Notes under the pieces: generated by a model
Seen by the model: the letters and a program-made list of their open reading frames with translations, nothing else
Database searches by the model: none
Told to the model about the DNA's origin: nothing
Position numbers and translations under genes: made by a program
From: Chloroflexota bacterium
Lineage (GTDB): Bacteria > Chloroflexota > Dehalococcoidia > Bin125
Length of the DNA stretch: 64,000 bases
Assembly (NCBI GenBank): GCA_026707145.1
Contig: JAPOXK010000015.1
Coordinates: 1-64,000 of the forward strand
Direction of reading: 5' to 3'
Part shown: one piece after another, positions 45,626-54,922 of the stretch
How the letters are laid out: every line of letters begins with the position of its first letter
Position numbering within the stretch: position 1 is the first letter of the stretch

Positions 45626-46300
45626 ATGACACCCAAGCTGTTGCGCAAACTGCTCCGCCGCAGCGACGCCGGCCCGGGCAAGCCTCCGCCCTTCGTTCGC
45701 GCCCTCGCCGACGCCCTGCCGACCAACGGCCTCACCGTCTCGCTGATGCCCCCCGAGGCCCCCGAGCACGCTCTCGGCCGCCTCCCAGGCGCCCAGGCGC
45801 GGGGGCTTCTTCAGATCAGTGACGGCCCTCCCGACCTGATCAATTGCACCAGCGTCGATGTCGGCCAGGGACACCTCAGCCAGGGCGAGAGCACTGGCTT
45901 CCACTGGCTCATGCGCGCCAGCCGTCTCTCCTCCACATGGTCCAGCGCCCGCGTCGACGCCCATCGCGAATTCAGCGCGAGCGACATCGGCAGCGCGCGC
46001 CACTTCCGCTGGGCTCCCCTCGACAGCGCCGCTACCTCCCGCGCCGCCGCCGTGCTCCTGCAAGAGCGCGGCAACGCCCGCGCCGCCAACGCCGAATCCC
46101 TGAACGACCGCATCCTTCGCCTCCTTCAGCAACCGGAGCTGCTCTCGCTCCAGCTCGAGCCGGAAACGGACGCCTGGTACCGCTGCTCGCTCTACCTCGG
46201 CTATGAGCGCGCCCTCGAAGGCGGCGAGATCGCAACGCTCCGCGATCTCTGCCGTCTTCTGGTCACCCGTAACTCGGTATCCGCGACAACAGACCCTTAG
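45626..46300 (+). CDS. Hypothetical protein, unrecognised
   Basis: 224 residues, ATG at 45626 with GGAGAGCGAA about 4 bases upstream. Sequence begins MTPKLLRKLLRRSDAGPG and contains a mixed alpha/beta stretch FHWLMRASRLSSTWSSARVDAHREF and helical C-terminus LGYERALEGGEIATLRDLCRLL. No signal peptide, membrane segment or motif seen. A TAGGCT hexamer about 100 bases upstream could be a -10 element. Codon use is like its neighbours, which supports coding. Confidence 0.6.
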   Translation: MTPKLLRKLLRRSDAGPGKPPPFVRALADALPTNGLTVSLMPPEAPEHALGRLPGAQARGLLQISDGPPDLINCTSVDVGQGHLSQGESTGFHWLMRASRLSSTWSSARVDAHREFSASDIGSARHFRWAPLDSAATSRAAAVLLQERGNARAANAESLNDRILRLLQQPELLSLQLEPETDAWYRCSLYLGYERALEGGEIATLRDLCRLLVTRNSVSATTDP

Positions 46301-46648
46301 AACGACTCTCGTTCAGAGAGCGCAGTCAAGCACTCCAGACCGATCACTCCAGATCGATCATCCGGCCCGGCGCGATCCGCAGACTCGGCACTCACCCCGA
46401 CCGGCCGATCGACGCCAAGCACGACCTCCACCGATCCAATAGTCAATCGATCCGAACGACCGCGCCGAGCTCGGCACGGCTCCCCAAAAGCCCAGGATCA
46501 GCCTTTATCGCTTGCATCCCGTTGCTCCTGCAACGGGATGCACCAGCCCATGTTTTCTCTGTTGCGAACCTCACAGCGACTGCGTTGACGACCCCGGCGC
46601 TCTGGCGCACGTTAAACCCAACGCTTCAACAAGAAACGGGAGTGCGAC
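46301..46648. other. Intergenic stretch before peroxiredoxin
   Basis: About 350 bases with several short repeats of GATCACTCCAGA/CGATCATCC type near 46340-46375, and a long perfect hairpin at 46514-46543 described separately. A TTGACG at 46583 might be the -35 of the peroxiredoxin promoter, but no well-spaced -10 is evident. Confidence 0.4.
46514..46543. promoter_or_regulatory. Perfect 13-bp inverted repeat upstream of peroxiredoxin
   Basis: TGCATCCCGTTGC and GCAACGGGATGCA are exact reverse complements separated by TCCT. There is no T-run on either side, so it is not an ordinary terminator for either strand; it lies about 105 bases before the peroxiredoxin start codon and 210 bases after the upstream gene. 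Could be an operator (for example for a redox regulator), an attenuator-like hairpin in the leader, or a Rho-associated structure. Confidence 0.65.
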
Positions 46649-47281
46649 ATGGCCATTCGACTCGGCGACAGCGTCCCAGACTTCACGGCGCAAACCACAG
46701 AAGGGGAGATCCGCTTCCACGACTGGCTCGGCGATAGCTGGGGCGTCCTCTTCTCTCATCCCGCAGACTTCACCCCCGTCTGCACGACCGAACTCGGCGC
46801 CGTCGCCAAGCTCAAGCCCGAGTTCGAGAAGCGCAACACGAAGATCATCGGCCTCAGCGTTGATCCTCTCGAAAGCCACAAAGGCTGGATTGAGGACATC
46901 AACGACACCCAGAACACGACCGTGAACTTCCCCATGATCGCGGACTCCGATCGCCACGTCGCCCTGACCTACGACATGATCCAGCCCAACGCCGACGCGA
47001 CCGCCACCGTTCGTTCCGTCTTCATCATCGACCCGGCCAAGAAGCTGCGCCTTACCCTCACCTATCCTGCCTCCACCGGCCGCAACTTCGCCGAGATCCT
47101 CCGCGTCATCGATTCCCTCCAGCTCACTGAATACGAAAAGGTCGCCACCCCCGCCGACTGGCAGCAAGGCGACGACGTCGTCATTCTCCCCTCCATCCCA
47201 GACGAAGAAGCCAAGCAGTTGTTCCCTCAAGGATTCAAGACCCACCGCCCCTACCTCCGCACGACGGCCGCCCCCCGTTGA
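46649..47281 (+). CDS. Peroxiredoxin, 1-Cys (Prx6) type
   Basis: 210 residues. Thiol peroxidase reducing hydrogen peroxide and organic hydroperoxides. The active site is FTPVCTTEL with peroxidatic C45; it is the only cysteine in the protein, so this is a true 1-Cys enzyme that needs an external reductant. FSHPADFTPVC, KIIGLSVDPLESHKGW, RSVFIIDPAKKLRLTLTYPASTGRN and the C-terminal extension DWQQGDDVVILPSI are characteristic of the Prx6 branch. ATG at 46649 with GGGAG upstream. Preceded by a striking hairpin. Confidence 0.96.
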   Translation: MAIRLGDSVPDFTAQTTEGEIRFHDWLGDSWGVLFSHPADFTPVCTTELGAVAKLKPEFEKRNTKIIGLSVDPLESHKGWIEDINDTQNTTVNFPMIADSDRHVALTYDMIQPNADATATVRSVFIIDPAKKLRLTLTYPASTGRNFAEILRVIDSLQLTEYEKVATPADWQQGDDVVILPSIPDEEAKQLFPQGFKTHRPYLRTTAAPR

Positions 47282-47377
47282 GCCGCCTCCGCTAAGCTGC
47301 CTTCGTCACCTCCCCTCGGTACCCGTGCCGGGGTCGCAGATCGACCCGCACCGGGGCGAAACGGAAGCAACAGCATC

Positions 47378-47815
47378 ATGCCTCTCTTCGACACCAGCCG
47401 GAAAAGCGGCGCCGCCGCCGAAGCCCGCCTCGTAAAAGACCAGGCCGCCTGGCTCGTCACCGTCTCTCCGGACGGCGTCCCGCAGCCGAGCCCCATCTGG
47501 TACCTCTGGGACGGGGAGACTTTCCTCATCTACAGTGAGCCCAACAAGCCCAAGATCCGTAACATTCAAGCCAATCCCCGCGTAGCCCTCCACCTCGACG
47601 GCGACCGCGCCGGCCGCGACATCGTCGTCGTGGAAGGCACCGCCGCGATCGGCGGTCCCCCGGCCGACACCGTCCCCGCATACGTCCAGAAATACACCGA
47701 GGGCTTCAAGCGCATCGGCATGGACGCCGCCAAGTTCGCAGCCTCCTACGACGTCCCCATCCGCGTCCGTCCCGATCGCACCCGCGCCTGGCTCGTCACC
47801 AACCCGAACGACTGA
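47378..47815 (+). CDS. PPOX-fold FMN/F420-binding protein
   Basis: 145 residues. Split-barrel pyridoxamine-phosphate-oxidase-like fold: AAWLVTVSPDGVPQPSPIWYLWDGETFLIYSEPNKPKIRNIQANPRVALHLDGD, then DIVVVEGTAAIGGPP and the C-terminal RVRPDRTRAWLVTN. It resembles the Rv3369-like family of F420-dependent or flavin-binding oxidoreductases. ATG at 47378. Catalytic partner and substrate unknown; in a stress-linked neighbourhood with the peroxiredoxin. Confidence 0.88.
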   Translation: MPLFDTSRKSGAAAEARLVKDQAAWLVTVSPDGVPQPSPIWYLWDGETFLIYSEPNKPKIRNIQANPRVALHLDGDRAGRDIVVVEGTAAIGGPPADTVPAYVQKYTEGFKRIGMDAAKFAASYDVPIRVRPDRTRAWLVTNPND

Positions 47816-47905
47816 CAACCCCTGGACGCGGGCGACCGGCGCCCGCACCAAGCCCGTGGGCAGCACAGCCGCCCGAATATCGCCCAGCGCTACCATGCAG
47901 GGAAC

Positions 47906-48418
47906 ATGCACCTCTACCGGATCGAGGAGCGCCAGACCGTCCCCGCCGACCTCCCCAACGCCTGGGATTTCTTCTCCAATCCCGCCAACCTGGCCCGCAT
48001 CACCCCGCCCGACATGGGCTTCGAGATCACCGTTCCACCACCGGAACGCATCTATTCCGGCCTCATCATTAGCTATCGCGTTCGCCCTCTTCTCGGCATC
48101 CCCGTCGAATGGGTCACCGAGATTACGCACATCGATGCGCCCCACTACTTCGTCGACGTCCAGCGTGGCGGCCCCTACGCCTTCTGGCATCACGAGCACC
48201 AGTTCCGCGCCGTGCCGGGCGGTACCGAGGTCCACGACCGCGTCAGCTACGCCCTGCCCTTTGACCCCCTCTCCCGCCCCCTCCACGACCACCTCATCCA
48301 CCCCCGCCTCCGCGCCATCTTCGAATATCGCCGTCGCGCACTCGATCGCATCTTCGGTCCACCGCCCCCCGCCCGGACAACGAACCTCGATCGGCTGACG
48401 AACGGTGCGGGGAAATAA
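47906..48418 (+). CDS. SRPBCC-family ligand-binding protein
   Basis: 170 residues. HLYRIEERQTVPADLPNAWDFFSNPANLARITPPDMGF is the standard opening of the START-like coenzyme Q-binding/polyketide-cyclase branch, followed by VEWVTEITHIDAPHYFVDVQRGGPYAFWHHEHQFRAVPGGTEVHDRVSYALPFDPL. Probably binds a hydrophobic molecule; no catalytic residues can be named. A TACCAT hexamer ends 9 bases before the ATG, so the message may have a very short leader. Confidence 0.9.
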   Translation: MHLYRIEERQTVPADLPNAWDFFSNPANLARITPPDMGFEITVPPPERIYSGLIISYRVRPLLGIPVEWVTEITHIDAPHYFVDVQRGGPYAFWHHEHQFRAVPGGTEVHDRVSYALPFDPLSRPLHDHLIHPRLRAIFEYRRRALDRIFGPPPPARTTNLDRLTNGAGK

Positions 48419-48431
48419 TCCGGCGAGCCGG

Positions 48432-48983
48432 CTAGTTGGGAGGCGCCCACGGCTGCATCCTGCCACCCAGCCGTTTGATCGCCTGATACCACAACGCCGA
48501 CGGCACGGCCGTCACCACATCCCCGGGCTCGCTCTCCGCCACCACCCATGCCCCGGAGTTCAACTCCGATTCCAGCTGCCCTCCCGCCCAGCCCGCGTGC
48601 CCACTGAACACGCGCACGCCGCGCACCCGCGAGCCCAACGACCCCGGATCACCCCGTAAGTCCACCATTCCCACCTGGGCAACTATCGGCCGCCAGCCCT
48701 CCTCCTCTTCTGCCTCCAACTCCGCCTCCGCCAGATCAACCAGAGCCAGCGCCGCCTCCCGTGACATCGGTCCTCCGATAAACACGACCCGTGGCGCGGA
48801 TGTCATACCCGCCCACTGCGCCAGCGTCGTCTCCACGGCCACATCGCTCGGCCGGTTCAGCACCACCCCCAGCGCTCCCCGTTCGCTGTGATCCAGCAGC
48901 AGCACCACCGTCCCGAAAAAGTTCGGATCCCCCAGGACGGGCGTTGCGATCAGCAGCTTCCCCTTCAACGACTCGTCAGCCAC
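48432..48983 (-). CDS. YqgE/AlgH family protein (UPF0301)
   Basis: 183 residues, the normal family length. KGKLLIATPVLGDPNFFGTVVLLLDHSERGALGVVLNRPSDVAVETTL, VVFIGGPMSREAALAL and the C-terminal VFSGHAGWAGGQLESELNSGAWVV are the standard blocks. Role debated: proposed transcriptional regulator or ribosome/biogenesis-linked factor; no DNA-binding motif is visible. ATG at 48983. Convergent with the SRPBCC gene by 13 bases. Confidence 0.95.
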   Translation of the reverse strand: MADESLKGKLLIATPVLGDPNFFGTVVLLLDHSERGALGVVLNRPSDVAVETTLAQWAGMTSAPRVVFIGGPMSREAALALVDLAEAELEAEEEEGWRPIVAQVGMVDLRGDPGSLGSRVRGVRVFSGHAGWAGGQLESELNSGAWVVAESEPGDVVTAVPSALWYQAIKRLGGRMQPWAPPN

Positions 48984-49235
48984 GCCGATTCCGCCTTCGT
49001 ACCCGACCCTCCGCAGGCCCCATTGACCCCTGCCACCGACAACGACGCACGTACCCCCGTCGCCAACGCGTAGAGTCTACCGTCGTCTTCTGCGCTCCAC
49101 CGCATCGTCTCCGTTAGTTGCTAGTCCAATACCCCACTCACTAGCATGCCGCCTGGCTCGCGCGCCGCAGCCGCCGCGTGCCAAGTGGCCACCGGTGATC
49201 CCGACCGAGAGACCCCAGCGGAGACGAGGCACAGT

Positions 49236-51329
49236 ATGGCGTCCGATACTCGCTACAAAATATCCGTCGACACCGGAGGCACCTTCACGGACCTCGTCCT
49301 CGCCAATCAGCAATCCGTCCTCGGCCTGTACAAATCCCCCACCACCGCCGCCGACATGTTTCACGGCATCAAGAGCGCCATGGACCTCGCCGCCGAGTCC
49401 AACGGTCTCACCCTCCACGACTTGCTGGCCGCCACCGACGCCTTCGTCTACTCCACCACCGTCTCCACCAACGCCATCCTTGAAGGCAAGATCGCCAAGA
49501 CCGCCTTCTTCGCAACCAAGGGCCATCCAGACAGCCTGCTCTACCGCGAGGGCGGCAAGTTCCAGTCCCACAATCTCGCCATGCCCTTCCCGGAGCCCTA
49601 CGTCCCCCGCAGCCGCACCTTCGAGATCGAAGAGCGCATCCTCGCGGACGGCACCGTTTATCAAGAGCTCGATGAGGAGCAAGTCAAGCGACAGATCCAG
49701 CGCCTGCATGACATGGGCGTCGAGGCCGTCGGCGTCTGCCTCCTCTGGTCCCCCGTCAACCAAGACCATGAAAAGCGCGTCGGCGCCCTGCTCAAAGAGT
49801 ACGCCCCCAACGTGGAGGTCACCCTCAGCCATCAGCTCAATCCCATCATCCGGGAATATCGCCGCGCCTCCGCCACCTGCATCGACGCCTCCATCAAGGC
49901 GCTCATGCGCGAGCACCTTACGGAAATCGACTCGCAGCTCCGCGAACTCGGCTTCCAGGGCGACCCGCTCATGGTCACCCACATGTCCGGCGGCGTCCTC
50001 AATCTTGAGGAGATGGTCGTGCGCCCCCTCCACACCGTGGACTCCGGCCCCGCCCTCGCCCCCGTCGCCGGCCTCGCCTACGCCGAAGCCGACATCGATA
50101 CCGACTACTCCGACCTCCTCGTCGTCGATGCCGGCGGCACCTCCTTCGACGTCAGCCTCACCCGGAACGGCTCCATCCTCTACACACGCGAGAAGTGGCT
50201 CGGCGAAAAGTGGTCTGGTCACATGACCGGCCTGCCCGCCGTCGATACCCGCTCCGTGGGCGCGGGTGGCGGCTCCCTCGCCTATGTCGATGCCGGCGGC
50301 CTCCTCCAGGTCGGCCCCGAAAGCGCCGGCGCGAACCCCGGCCCCGCCTGCTACAACCTCGGCGGCGACCGCCCAACCGTCACCGACGCCGCCGTCGTCC
50401 TCGGCCATATCGACCCGGCCTACTTTCTCGGCGGCCGCATGACCTTGGACCCTGTTCTCGCGAAAGCCGCCATCGATACCCACGTCGCCGCCCCCCTCAA
50501 TCTCTCCACCGAAGCCGCCGCCCAGGCCATCATCACCGTCTCCTCGGAGCGCATGCGCGGCTTCATCAGTGAGATGACCATCTCCCAAGGGCTCGACCCC
50601 CGCGAATCGCTGATGATCGCCGGCGGCGGCTCCGCCGGCCTCACCATCGTCGGCATCGCCCGCGAGCTCAGCGTCTCCCACGTCCTCATCCCCAAGCTCG
50701 CCGCCGGTCTCAGCGCCATGGGCGGCCAGTACTCGGACCTCATGGCCACCTTCTCGCGCGGCTGGCACTCCACCTCCAAGGACTTCGACGCCGAGGGCGT
50801 CAACAACGCCCTCCGGGATATCGCCAACGACATGGACGACTTCTTCCGCCGCGTCAACATGGAAGGGGAACAAGTCCGGCAGTTCATCTGCGAGGCGCGC
50901 TACGTGCACCAAGTCTGGGAGCTCGACGTCAGCCTCGGCGACAAGGGCCGTATCGAAGGCGACGCGGACCTCAAGGCACTCCAGGACGAGTTCGACCGCG
51001 TCCACATGGAGCTTTTCCACGTCAACCAGCCCGGCCACGAGATCGAAATGATCAACTGGCGCGGGGAGGCCCGCGTCCGTCTCCCCCGCCCCGAGCTTCT
51101 CGGCAGCAGTGGCGGCGACGGCGGGGGCGCGCAGGCCAGCCAGCGCACGGCGTACTTCGAGGGCCAAGCCCTCGACACCGCGATCTACACCGGCGCCTCC
51201 CTCGCCCCCGGCACCCAGATCGACGGCCCCGCCATCATCGAAGAGCCCACCACCACCATCGTCGTCATCCCCGGCGCCCAAGTCACCGTGCGCCCCGCTC
51301 ACTACCTCGTCCGCGTTGGCTCGGACTAG
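49236..51329 (+). CDS. hyuA: Hydantoinase A / oxoprolinase family protein
   Basis: 697 residues, full length for the ATP-dependent A subunit of N-methylhydantoinase and related acetone/acetophenone carboxylases. The ASKHA-type phosphate-binding loops are ISVDTGGTFTDLVL at the start and LVVDAGGTSFDVSL mid-protein; TTVSTNAILEGK and GGGSLAYVDAGGLLQVGPESAGANPGPACY are family blocks. ATG at 49236 (ACGAGG 6 bases upstream); the longer frame upstream is not coding. It is the only A gene in the window and is followed by five B genes. Activity: ATP-driven activation of a cyclic amide or ketone, with substrate not identifiable. Confidence 0.94.
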   Translation: MASDTRYKISVDTGGTFTDLVLANQQSVLGLYKSPTTAADMFHGIKSAMDLAAESNGLTLHDLLAATDAFVYSTTVSTNAILEGKIAKTAFFATKGHPDSLLYREGGKFQSHNLAMPFPEPYVPRSRTFEIEERILADGTVYQELDEEQVKRQIQRLHDMGVEAVGVCLLWSPVNQDHEKRVGALLKEYAPNVEVTLSHQLNPIIREYRRASATCIDASIKALMREHLTEIDSQLRELGFQGDPLMVTHMSGGVLNLEEMVVRPLHTVDSGPALAPVAGLAYAEADIDTDYSDLLVVDAGGTSFDVSLTRNGSILYTREKWLGEKWSGHMTGLPAVDTRSVGAGGGSLAYVDAGGLLQVGPESAGANPGPACYNLGGDRPTVTDAAVVLGHIDPAYFLGGRMTLDPVLAKAAIDTHVAAPLNLSTEAAAQAIITVSSERMRGFISEMTISQGLDPRESLMIAGGGSAGLTIVGIARELSVSHVLIPKLAAGLSAMGGQYSDLMATFSRGWHSTSKDFDAEGVNNALRDIANDMDDFFRRVNMEGEQVRQFICEARYVHQVWELDVSLGDKGRIEGDADLKALQDEFDRVHMELFHVNQPGHEIEMINWRGEARVRLPRPELLGSSGGDGGGAQASQRTAYFEGQALDTAIYTGASLAPGTQIDGPAIIEEPTTTIVVIPGAQVTVRPAHYLVRVGSD

Positions 51330-51442
51330 CGAGCGAGTCCCGTACTGCCAACGTCCAGCGACGCGTCCGATCCGGCCCCATGCCGATGAGCAATGACCGC
51401 CCGCGAGCAGCACCGTCCGGCGGCCCCGCCTCAGGAGAAGTC

Positions 51443-53245
51443 ATGTCTGACCACGACGAGCGAACGATCGACCCGGTGCAACTCCTGGTCATGGCCAACC
51501 GCATCGACGGCATCACCCGCGAAATGACCAACACCCTCGTCCGCACGGCCCGCTCCACCACCCTCGCCGTCCGCGACTTCTCCACCTCCATCTCCGACGT
51601 CAACCATCAGCTCTTCGCCGCCCCCGAAGGCATACCTTGCCATGTCTACGGTTCCGGCCTCCTCTGCGAAACCATGGCCGAATACCACCCCGACTTCAAA
51701 GAGGGGGACGCCTTTCTGCACAACGACCCCTACCTCGGCAACTCCCACCCGGCCGACCACACGATCCTCGTCCCCGTCTTCTTCGAAGGCGAGCACGTCT
51801 TCACCACCTGCATCAAGGCGCATCAAGCCGACTGCGGTAACGCCCTTCCCACCACTTACATGCCCAAAGCCATTGATGTCTATGCCGAGGGCGCGCTCAT
51901 CTTCCCTTGCGTCAAGATCCAAGAGGATTACCAGGATGTGGGCGACATCGTCCGCATGTGCCAGAAACGCATCCGCGTCCCCGAGATCTGGTACGGCGAC
52001 TATCTCGCCATGCTCGCCGCCGGCCGCGTCGGCGAGCAGCGCATCAAGGAGTTCTGCCAGAAGTACGGCCTCGAGACCGTCAAGCGCTTCCAGAGGGAAT
52101 GGCTCGACTACTCCGAGCGCATGGCCGATGCCGAGATCCGCAAGCTCCCCAAGGGCACGGTCCACGGCGAAACCGCGCTCGATCCCTTCCCCACGCTCCC
52201 CGACGGCGTCCCCATGCAGGTCGATATCGAGGTCGATCCGGAGGCCGGCTTCGTCCACGTCGACCTCACCGACAACATCGATTGCACCCCCGCCGGCATC
52301 AACCTCAGTGAATCCACCGCCATCAACTGCGGCGTCACCGGCGTCCTCAGCGTTCTGAACTCCAAGCCGGAAGCCAGGAACGTCACCGTCCCCAACAACG
52401 CCGGCGCTTTCCGCCGCATCCCCGTCCAGGTCCGCGAGAACTGCGTCGTCGGCATCCCCCGTCACCCCTCCTCCTGCTCCATGGCCACCAACACCGTCGC
52501 CGACCGTTGCCTGGGCATGGTGTACTCCAGCATGAGCCAGCTCGGCGACGGCATCGGCCTGGCCGAGCCTTGCTTCGGCTCCGGCCCCTACCAGGGGGTC
52601 GTCTCCGGCTATAACCGCAAGCGCGATGAGCCCTTCGTCCTCCAGATCTTCTCCGGCACGGCCGGCGGCCCCGCCGGCCCCCAATCCGACGGCTGGCTCA
52701 CCTTCCTCATCGCCAACGCCGGCGGCATGGCCTACTTCGATGAGACCGAGGTCATCGAACAGAAGTATCCCTTCGTCGTTTGGGACTCCTACGTCCGCGT
52801 CGATTCCGAGGGCGCCGGCCGCCAGCGCGGGGCTCCCGGCAACGTCTGCGTCTACGGGCCGCTCCCGGACCAGAACGCCATCGAGGTGCACTACTCCCTG
52901 GACGGCATGATCACCCCGCCCAAGGGCGTCCGCGGCGGCGGCGACGCGCTCGGCAACGAGGTCCGGCTGCAAGGGCCGGACGGGAGCGAGCGGCATCTCC
53001 CCGACATGGTCGGCGAGCAGATCGTCGACTCCGGCGAGCGCCTCATCTCCCTCTCCACCGGCGCAGGCGGCTACGGCGACCCCAAGACTCGCGACCCGCA
53101 AGCCGTCCTCACCGACGTCGCCGAAGGCTACGTCACCCCCGAGCGCGCCCGCGCGATCTACGGCGTCGCCCTGGCGGGGGACGCGAGCAAGGTTGAAACC
53201 CTGCGGATCGATGAGGCGTCTACCGCTGCCCTGCGCTCTCGCTAA
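51443..53245 (+). CDS. hyuB: Hydantoinase B family protein, array copy 1
   Basis: 600 residues from ATG 51443 (AGGAG 5-6 bases upstream). Catalytic-type B subunit of an ATP-dependent hydantoinase/carboxylase. Key block FLHNDPYLGNSHPADHTILVPVFFEGEHVFTTCIKAHQADCGN near residues 90-135 carries the conserved Asp/His set. Other array markers: DPVQLLVMANRIDGITREMTNTLVRTARSTTL, HQLFAAPEGIPCHVYGSGLLCE, KIQEDYQDVGDIVRMC and C-terminal STGAGGYGDP. It pairs with the hyuA gene 114 bases upstream. Forms a subgroup with copy 4 (HQLF, PCHVYG, ADCGN). Confidence 0.93.
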   Translation: MSDHDERTIDPVQLLVMANRIDGITREMTNTLVRTARSTTLAVRDFSTSISDVNHQLFAAPEGIPCHVYGSGLLCETMAEYHPDFKEGDAFLHNDPYLGNSHPADHTILVPVFFEGEHVFTTCIKAHQADCGNALPTTYMPKAIDVYAEGALIFPCVKIQEDYQDVGDIVRMCQKRIRVPEIWYGDYLAMLAAGRVGEQRIKEFCQKYGLETVKRFQREWLDYSERMADAEIRKLPKGTVHGETALDPFPTLPDGVPMQVDIEVDPEAGFVHVDLTDNIDCTPAGINLSESTAINCGVTGVLSVLNSKPEARNVTVPNNAGAFRRIPVQVRENCVVGIPRHPSSCSMATNTVADRCLGMVYSSMSQLGDGIGLAEPCFGSGPYQGVVSGYNRKRDEPFVLQIFSGTAGGPAGPQSDGWLTFLIANAGGMAYFDETEVIEQKYPFVVWDSYVRVDSEGAGRQRGAPGNVCVYGPLPDQNAIEVHYSLDGMITPPKGVRGGGDALGNEVRLQGPDGSERHLPDMVGEQIVDSGERLISLSTGAGGYGDPKTRDPQAVLTDVAEGYVTPERARAIYGVALAGDASKVETLRIDEASTAALRSR

Positions 53246-53321
53246 ACCGGCCCCACCGCGCCGGATAGCGCCGACGCCAGGGCCAGCCCGACCGCGCACG
53301 CCGCGAGAAGGCCGCGTACCC

Positions 53322-54668
53322 TCATGGCGGATTGGGAGGCTCGAAGAGGCTGGCGGCGATGGCAATCAGGGTGTCGATATCGGGAAACGCCCTGGACCCG
53401 CCGGAGGCGAAGACGCGGTACTCCGCGTCCATGGCGGGGTCATAGATATAAACCACCCCAACAATGGGGTACAGGTCCGTGGGTCGGTAATGAACGTAGG
53501 CGGGACGACCAGCGATCACGAGCGTGTGCCGGACATGGAGTCCTGTCGCGGCGATCCGCCGCCATCGTTTGCTATCGGCGTGTGCGCCATCGATCTCCAC
53601 TTCAGCCCCGCGCGGCCCCCGCCACAGGGCGACGTAGCCGTACGGGGTAATGGCTCGGTAGATGCCCGCGCCGAGGAGCTGCCAGTCCTCCGGCAGCCGC
53701 GGCGTGCGCCAGTAGGGGAGCTCGGCCGCGCGCTCTTCCGTCCGCGCCCGGTCCGTCCAGGTCGCCGCGATCGCATCGAACGCCGCGATCGTTGAGGCGG
53801 GGGGCGGTTGAATCTCATGGGATTCAATCGCGCCTTCCCAGTTCTCCGGAATCAATTGAAAAGACCCGTGGACAATCGGCGTCGTCAAGGTGGGCCCGCC
53901 GAGGTTCGGGAGGTCCCCCCAGGCAAGGGTGGCGGACTGATTGGGATCGATCGCGCCCGTGCAGCCCGCATATGCGTAGGTCATCCAGGCCACGCCGACC
54001 TCCCGGTAGGCCGTGGGGGCGGCCGGATCGGGGCCGGCCGTGACCTGGTAGCGCACGAAGCAGTCGGCCGCCTGCCGCCACTCGACCAAGTCGCCCGCCT
54101 CCACCGCGTCGTAGAGATCCGCCTGCGGGACGCCGTGGGCGTCGTGCGTATGGATCCACAGGGCCGTGACCGTGCCGTCGCGTAATTCCTCGTAGGCGGT
54201 GACCACGCTGGCCGGATCGGCCGGGTCGGCCAAGAAGGCGTAGTGCCCCGGCTCCGCCACCGCCCCGCTGCGGTCGTAGGTGTCGTAGAGGAGGGACGTG
54301 GCTTCCGCTTCGTCCGTCGCTGCGGACGGATCTCCCGTGGGCGATTCGACTGGCGCCGCCGCCGGTTCAGAGGTGGCCGTCGCGGCTGGCGCGGGCGCAT
54401 CCGGCACGGGCGGCCCGCCCGGCGCCGGGGGTGATTCCGGGATGGTTGCCGGGGGCGATGAACTCGCCGCTGTCGGTGGGAGCGTGGCCGTCGCGGGCGG
54501 CTCGACCGGCGCGACGGCCGACTCCGGGGTGGCTGCCGGGGATGGCGGGCTCTCCGGAGGCGGCAGGGCACCGTCCGCCGGTCCGCCGCACGCCGCCAGG
54601 CCACCCGCCAGCGCCATGACGAGGCCGGCGGCGAGCAAGAGGATCGCCCAATGGCGGGCGCGAGTCAT
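53322..54668 (-). CDS. Secreted lipoprotein with long Pro/Ala/Thr/Ser linker, unknown
   Basis: 448 residues. Signal peptide with lipobox GLAAC (C27), then about 100 residues of Pro/Ala/Thr/Ser/Glu-rich linker, and a mixed alpha/beta domain: SVVTAYEELRDGTVTALWIHTHDAHGV, GDLVEWRQAADCFVRYQVTAG, GVAWMTYAYAGCTG (a cysteine pair C-x-C type context), PYGYVALWRGPRGAEVEIDGAHAD. No family recognised. It runs opposite to and interrupts the hydantoinase array between copy 1 and the RidA pair. Only two cysteines occur in the domain (DCF and GCT), which could form an extracytoplasmic disulfide. Likely surface protein. Confidence 0.7.
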   Translation of the reverse strand: MTRARHWAILLLAAGLVMALAGGLAACGGPADGALPPPESPPSPAATPESAVAPVEPPATATLPPTAASSSPPATIPESPPAPGGPPVPDAPAPAATATSEPAAAPVESPTGDPSAATDEAEATSLLYDTYDRSGAVAEPGHYAFLADPADPASVVTAYEELRDGTVTALWIHTHDAHGVPQADLYDAVEAGDLVEWRQAADCFVRYQVTAGPDPAAPTAYREVGVAWMTYAYAGCTGAIDPNQSATLAWGDLPNLGGPTLTTPIVHGSFQLIPENWEGAIESHEIQPPPASTIAAFDAIAATWTDRARTEERAAELPYWRTPRLPEDWQLLGAGIYRAITPYGYVALWRGPRGAEVEIDGAHADSKRWRRIAATGLHVRHTLVIAGRPAYVHYRPTDLYPIVGVVYIYDPAMDAEYRVFASGGSRAFPDIDTLIAIAASLFEPPNPP

Positions 54669-54869
54669 GGCAGGGCGCCTCCACGGTCTTATCCAGGTTA
54701 ACGCCGCCGCCGGGTGTGGGGTTCCGCTCGTCCCGCCCGCCCGGATGCCTGGGGCCGCACGGCGGGGTGGAGGGCTCGAAGCGGCTGCGGGCGAAGGCGA
54801 GGACGGCCAGCGCCGTTGGGCTCCCGCTTCCCTATCGCGAACCCGGCCAGCGGAACGTTCGCGGTACGG

Positions 54870-54875
54870 TAGGAT
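54870..54875 (+). promoter_or_regulatory. Possible -10 element upstream of the RidA pair
   Basis: TAGGAT at 54870-54875, 47 bases before the RidA1 ATG. It matches a TAnnnT hexamer that recurs upstream of several genes in the right half of the window. No convincing -35; low confidence. Confidence 0.3.
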
Positions 54876-54922
54876 TGGCCCACTCAGCGGCGCACCCTGC
54901 GCCATCACGATCGAGGAAGGCC

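Noticed and set aside
49077-53365. Long antisense frames (up to 778 codons) opposite hyuA and hyuB1, and similar ones opposite the other hyuB genes
   Set aside because: High-GC genes with strong C/G third-position bias create open antisense frames; their translations are Gly/Asp/Val/Ala-rich shadows without motifs.
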